Below, in pieces: positions 5,142 to 5,886 of a stretch of DNA of 5,886 nt (the stretch's first letter is position 1; each line of letters opens with the position of its first letter). The stretch is from contig MNZT01000053.1 of assembly GCA_001873755.1 (NCBI GenBank), positions 1-5,886 on the forward strand, read 5' to 3'. The notes below the pieces were generated by a model. It did not search any database. It was not told the origin of the DNA and worked only from the letters and a program-made list of their open reading frames with translations. The position numbers and the translations under genes are program-made. This DNA is from Candidatus Wirthbacteria bacterium CG2_30_54_11. Its GTDB lineage: Bacteria; Patescibacteriota; CG2-30-54-11.

Positions 5142-5729
5142 TCACCGATACTTCCTCACTACCCCCACCACTACCCCCCCTATCGAGAGCTCCTCTCTCG
5201 GATGCAGGTCGGGGTAGTTTTTATTGGCAGGATGCAGAGTAACGGTACCGCCCTGTTTGTCGTAATATTTCATAGTCCAGGCGCCATCGATCTCTGCAAT
5301 CACGATGTCGCCGGTCCGGGCAAGACGCCCTTTTTCCACCACCACCATATCACCCTCATGGATCCCCGCGTCGATCATGGAGTCGCCCTGCACCGTCACC
5401 ACAAAGGTGCTTTCCGGATTCGTGACCAGCAGTTGGTCGAACGACAGGGTGCTCAGCTGCTGCTCCTCGGCCGGGGAAGGAAAGCCTGCCACGATGGAAC
5501 CCAGTAGCCGGTACCTGCCCACGAGGTTTTTCGGGATGAGCTTGCCCTGGCTGTCTTTGGACAGGACTCCAAGCTCTACAAGCTTGTCGACCACATACCG
5601 CACCGCCCCCTTGGACTTGTATCCCAGCAGGGTTTCAAGCTCCGAGAAACTCGGCATCCTACCACGTTCCTGATAGAAGCCGCGGATATGTTCGGAGATC
5701 CGTTCGAGATCGAGAGGTGTGCGGGTCAT
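5142..5729 (-). CDS. lexA: LexA-type SOS repressor with UmuD-like protease domain
   Basis: Represses DNA-damage genes until RecA filaments trigger self-cleavage. The 195-residue protein has an N-terminal winged helix (about 5-58), including RMPSFSELETLLGYKSKGAV and DKLVELGVL. The S24 peptidase domain (about 72-195) shows the cleavage bond Ala81-Gly82 in SIVAGFPSPAEE, the nucleophile Ser117 in GDSMIDAGI, and the general base Lys154 in AWTMKYY. AGFPSPA, QLLVTNPESTF and GDSMIDAGI resemble UmuD more than E. coli LexA, but the DNA-binding domain is complete, so a repressor is the best call. The start at 5729 is set by AAGGAG on the minus strand (5740-5735), five bases upstream. The gene converges with the 4803 gene and diverges from the 5834 gene. 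An operator candidate in its own promoter suggests autorepression. Confidence 0.92.
   Translation of the reverse strand: MTRTPLDLERISEHIRGFYQERGRMPSFSELETLLGYKSKGAVRYVVDKLVELGVLSKDSQGKLIPKNLVGRYRLLGSIVAGFPSPAEEQQLSTLSFDQLLVTNPESTFVVTVQGDSMIDAGIHEGDMVVVEKGRLARTGDIVIAEIDGAWTMKYYDKQGGTVTLHPANKNYPDLHPREELSIGGVVVGVVRKYR
5170..5222 (+). terminator. Candidate intrinsic terminator inside the lexA 3' end
   Basis: An outer stem pairs ACTACCCC (5170-5177) with GGGGTAGT (5211-5218). A nested hairpin lies inside it, CGAGAG (5184-5189) with CTCTCG (5195-5200) around a five-base loop. A T-run (5218-5222) follows at once on the plus strand. It would stop transcripts from the 4803 gene or the operon before they run far into lexA. 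The same bases encode the lexA C-terminus on the other strand, so the structure may be partly coincidental. Confidence 0.5.
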
Positions 5730-5769
5730 CTATGCTCCTTGTATACTTGACTCACGAAGCACTTTCGCA

Positions 5770-5797
5770 TTGCATTTACCGTAGAATCCTCTATACT
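5770..5797 (+). promoter_or_regulatory. Promoter of the right-edge gene
   Basis: TTGCAT (5770-5775), a 16-base spacer and TATACT (5792-5797) match the sigma70 consensus well. The start site would fall near 5804, inside the LexA operator candidate at 5803-5816, so a bound repressor would block initiation. Confidence 0.5.
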
Positions 5798-5824
5798 CTA
5801 TTCGTACTATCGTACTAATGTCAA
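5795..5824 (-). promoter_or_regulatory. Promoter of lexA
   Basis: On the minus strand a perfect TTGACA (5824-5819) is followed after 18 bases by TAGAGT (5800-5795), a four-of-six -10 match. The start would be near 5788, giving a leader of about 60 bases. The LexA operator candidate fills the spacer, consistent with autorepression. Confidence 0.5.
5803..5816 (-). promoter_or_regulatory. LexA operator (SOS box), GTAC-N4-GTAC type
   Basis: The minus strand reads AGTACGATAGTACG. This fits the published cyanobacterial LexA consensus RGTACNNNDGTWCB at every position and has the GAAC-N4-GTTC half-site geometry of Gram-positive boxes. GTAC is its own complement, so the site is both a direct and an inverted repeat. 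On the plus strand it forms a perfect tandem of TCGTACTA (5802-5809 and 5810-5817). It lies between lexA and its divergent neighbour, overlapping the control elements of both. Confidence 0.65.
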
Positions 5825-5833
5825 GAGGAACCT

Positions 5834-5886
5834 ATGGCCATGCTCCCTCTGTTCCCTGAGATGGAAACCAATCTGAACGCTCCGCT
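5834..5886 (+). CDS. 5' end of a gene cut by the window, possibly RarA-type AAA+ ATPase
   Basis: The frame is open from ATG 5834 to the window end and begins MAMLPLFPEMETNLNAP. AGAGGA (5824-5829) lies four bases before this ATG and ten before a second in-frame ATG at 5840, so either start is possible. The short 'LFP...NLNAPL' opening resembles the N-terminus of RarA/MgsA proteins, which begin with an LF-containing tail and '(N)APLAxRMRP'. RarA acts at stalled replication forks. Only 17 full codons are visible, so the assignment is tentative. A Y-family polymerase is another gene often placed beside lexA. The promoter and LexA operator upstream support a damage-response role. Confidence 0.5.
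   Translation, partial: MAMLPLFPEMETNLNAP

Noticed and set aside
5120..5206. Direct repeat CTCGGATGCA at 5120-5129 and 5197-5206
   Set aside because: There are only ten bases, the second copy lies within lexA codons, and no insertion signature lies between them. It is probably chance.
5103..5507. Plus-strand open frame opposite lexA
   Set aside because: It is antisense to a confident LexA with all catalytic residues. It lacks a good ribosome site and is rich in His and Pro without any recognisable domain.
1..5886. Defence island, CRISPR array, transposon or toxin-antitoxin system
   Set aside because: No regularly spaced repeats, transposase motifs, terminal inverted repeats or recognisable toxin pairs were seen. 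The genes are metabolic and SOS-related.

Overview
The window looks like a chromosomal stretch of a bacterium, probably from the Candidate Phyla Radiation (Patescibacteria) or a similarly deep-branching lineage. That placement is an inference. It rests on an archaeal-type phosphoglycerate kinase beside an ordinary bacterial GAPDH, a short DUF5665-like membrane protein, compact gene packing, and a LexA/UmuD-like repressor. TGA ends two of the genes (at 2625-2627 and at the lexA 3' end), so the genetic code appears standard, which argues against Gracilibacteria and Absconditabacteria. The coding regions are GC-richer than the AT-rich leader at about 120-240.

Layout. Positions 1-322 hold the 5' tip of a possible minus-strand gene that runs off the left edge, then an AT-rich regulatory stretch with candidate promoters facing both ways, a 13-bp-period repeat and a 16-bp palindrome. 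A small membrane protein (323-643) follows. A well-formed promoter (TTGCCA, 17 bp, TACAAT) then precedes a tight plus-strand cluster: gap (726-1742), a proline-rich single-pass protein with a pilin-like C-terminal domain (1773-2627), nadK (2631-3479) and pgk (3495-4748). The gaps are 30, 3 and 15 bases. A small AT-richer orphan gene (4803-5093) trails the cluster. A candidate intrinsic terminator for the plus-strand transcript lies inside the 3' end of the convergent lexA gene (5142-5729, minus strand). lexA is divergent from a gene cut by the right edge (5834 onward), whose first residues resemble RarA/MgsA-type AAA+ ATPases.

Function. GAPDH and PGK catalyse consecutive steps of lower glycolysis (glyceraldehyde-3-phosphate to 1,3-bisphosphoglycerate to 3-phosphoglycerate). 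NAD kinase between them makes NADP from NAD, so the cluster joins triose oxidation, ATP formation and the NAD/NADP balance. The right end is a DNA-damage-response module. A single LexA-type operator, GTAC-N4-GTAC, sits where it could repress both lexA and its divergent neighbour.

The points most worth a second look are the divergent, archaeal-type PGK with several changed active-site positions, the degenerate pilin-like protein inside a glycolytic operon, and the shared LexA operator. I found no CRISPR array, transposon, tRNA or rRNA.
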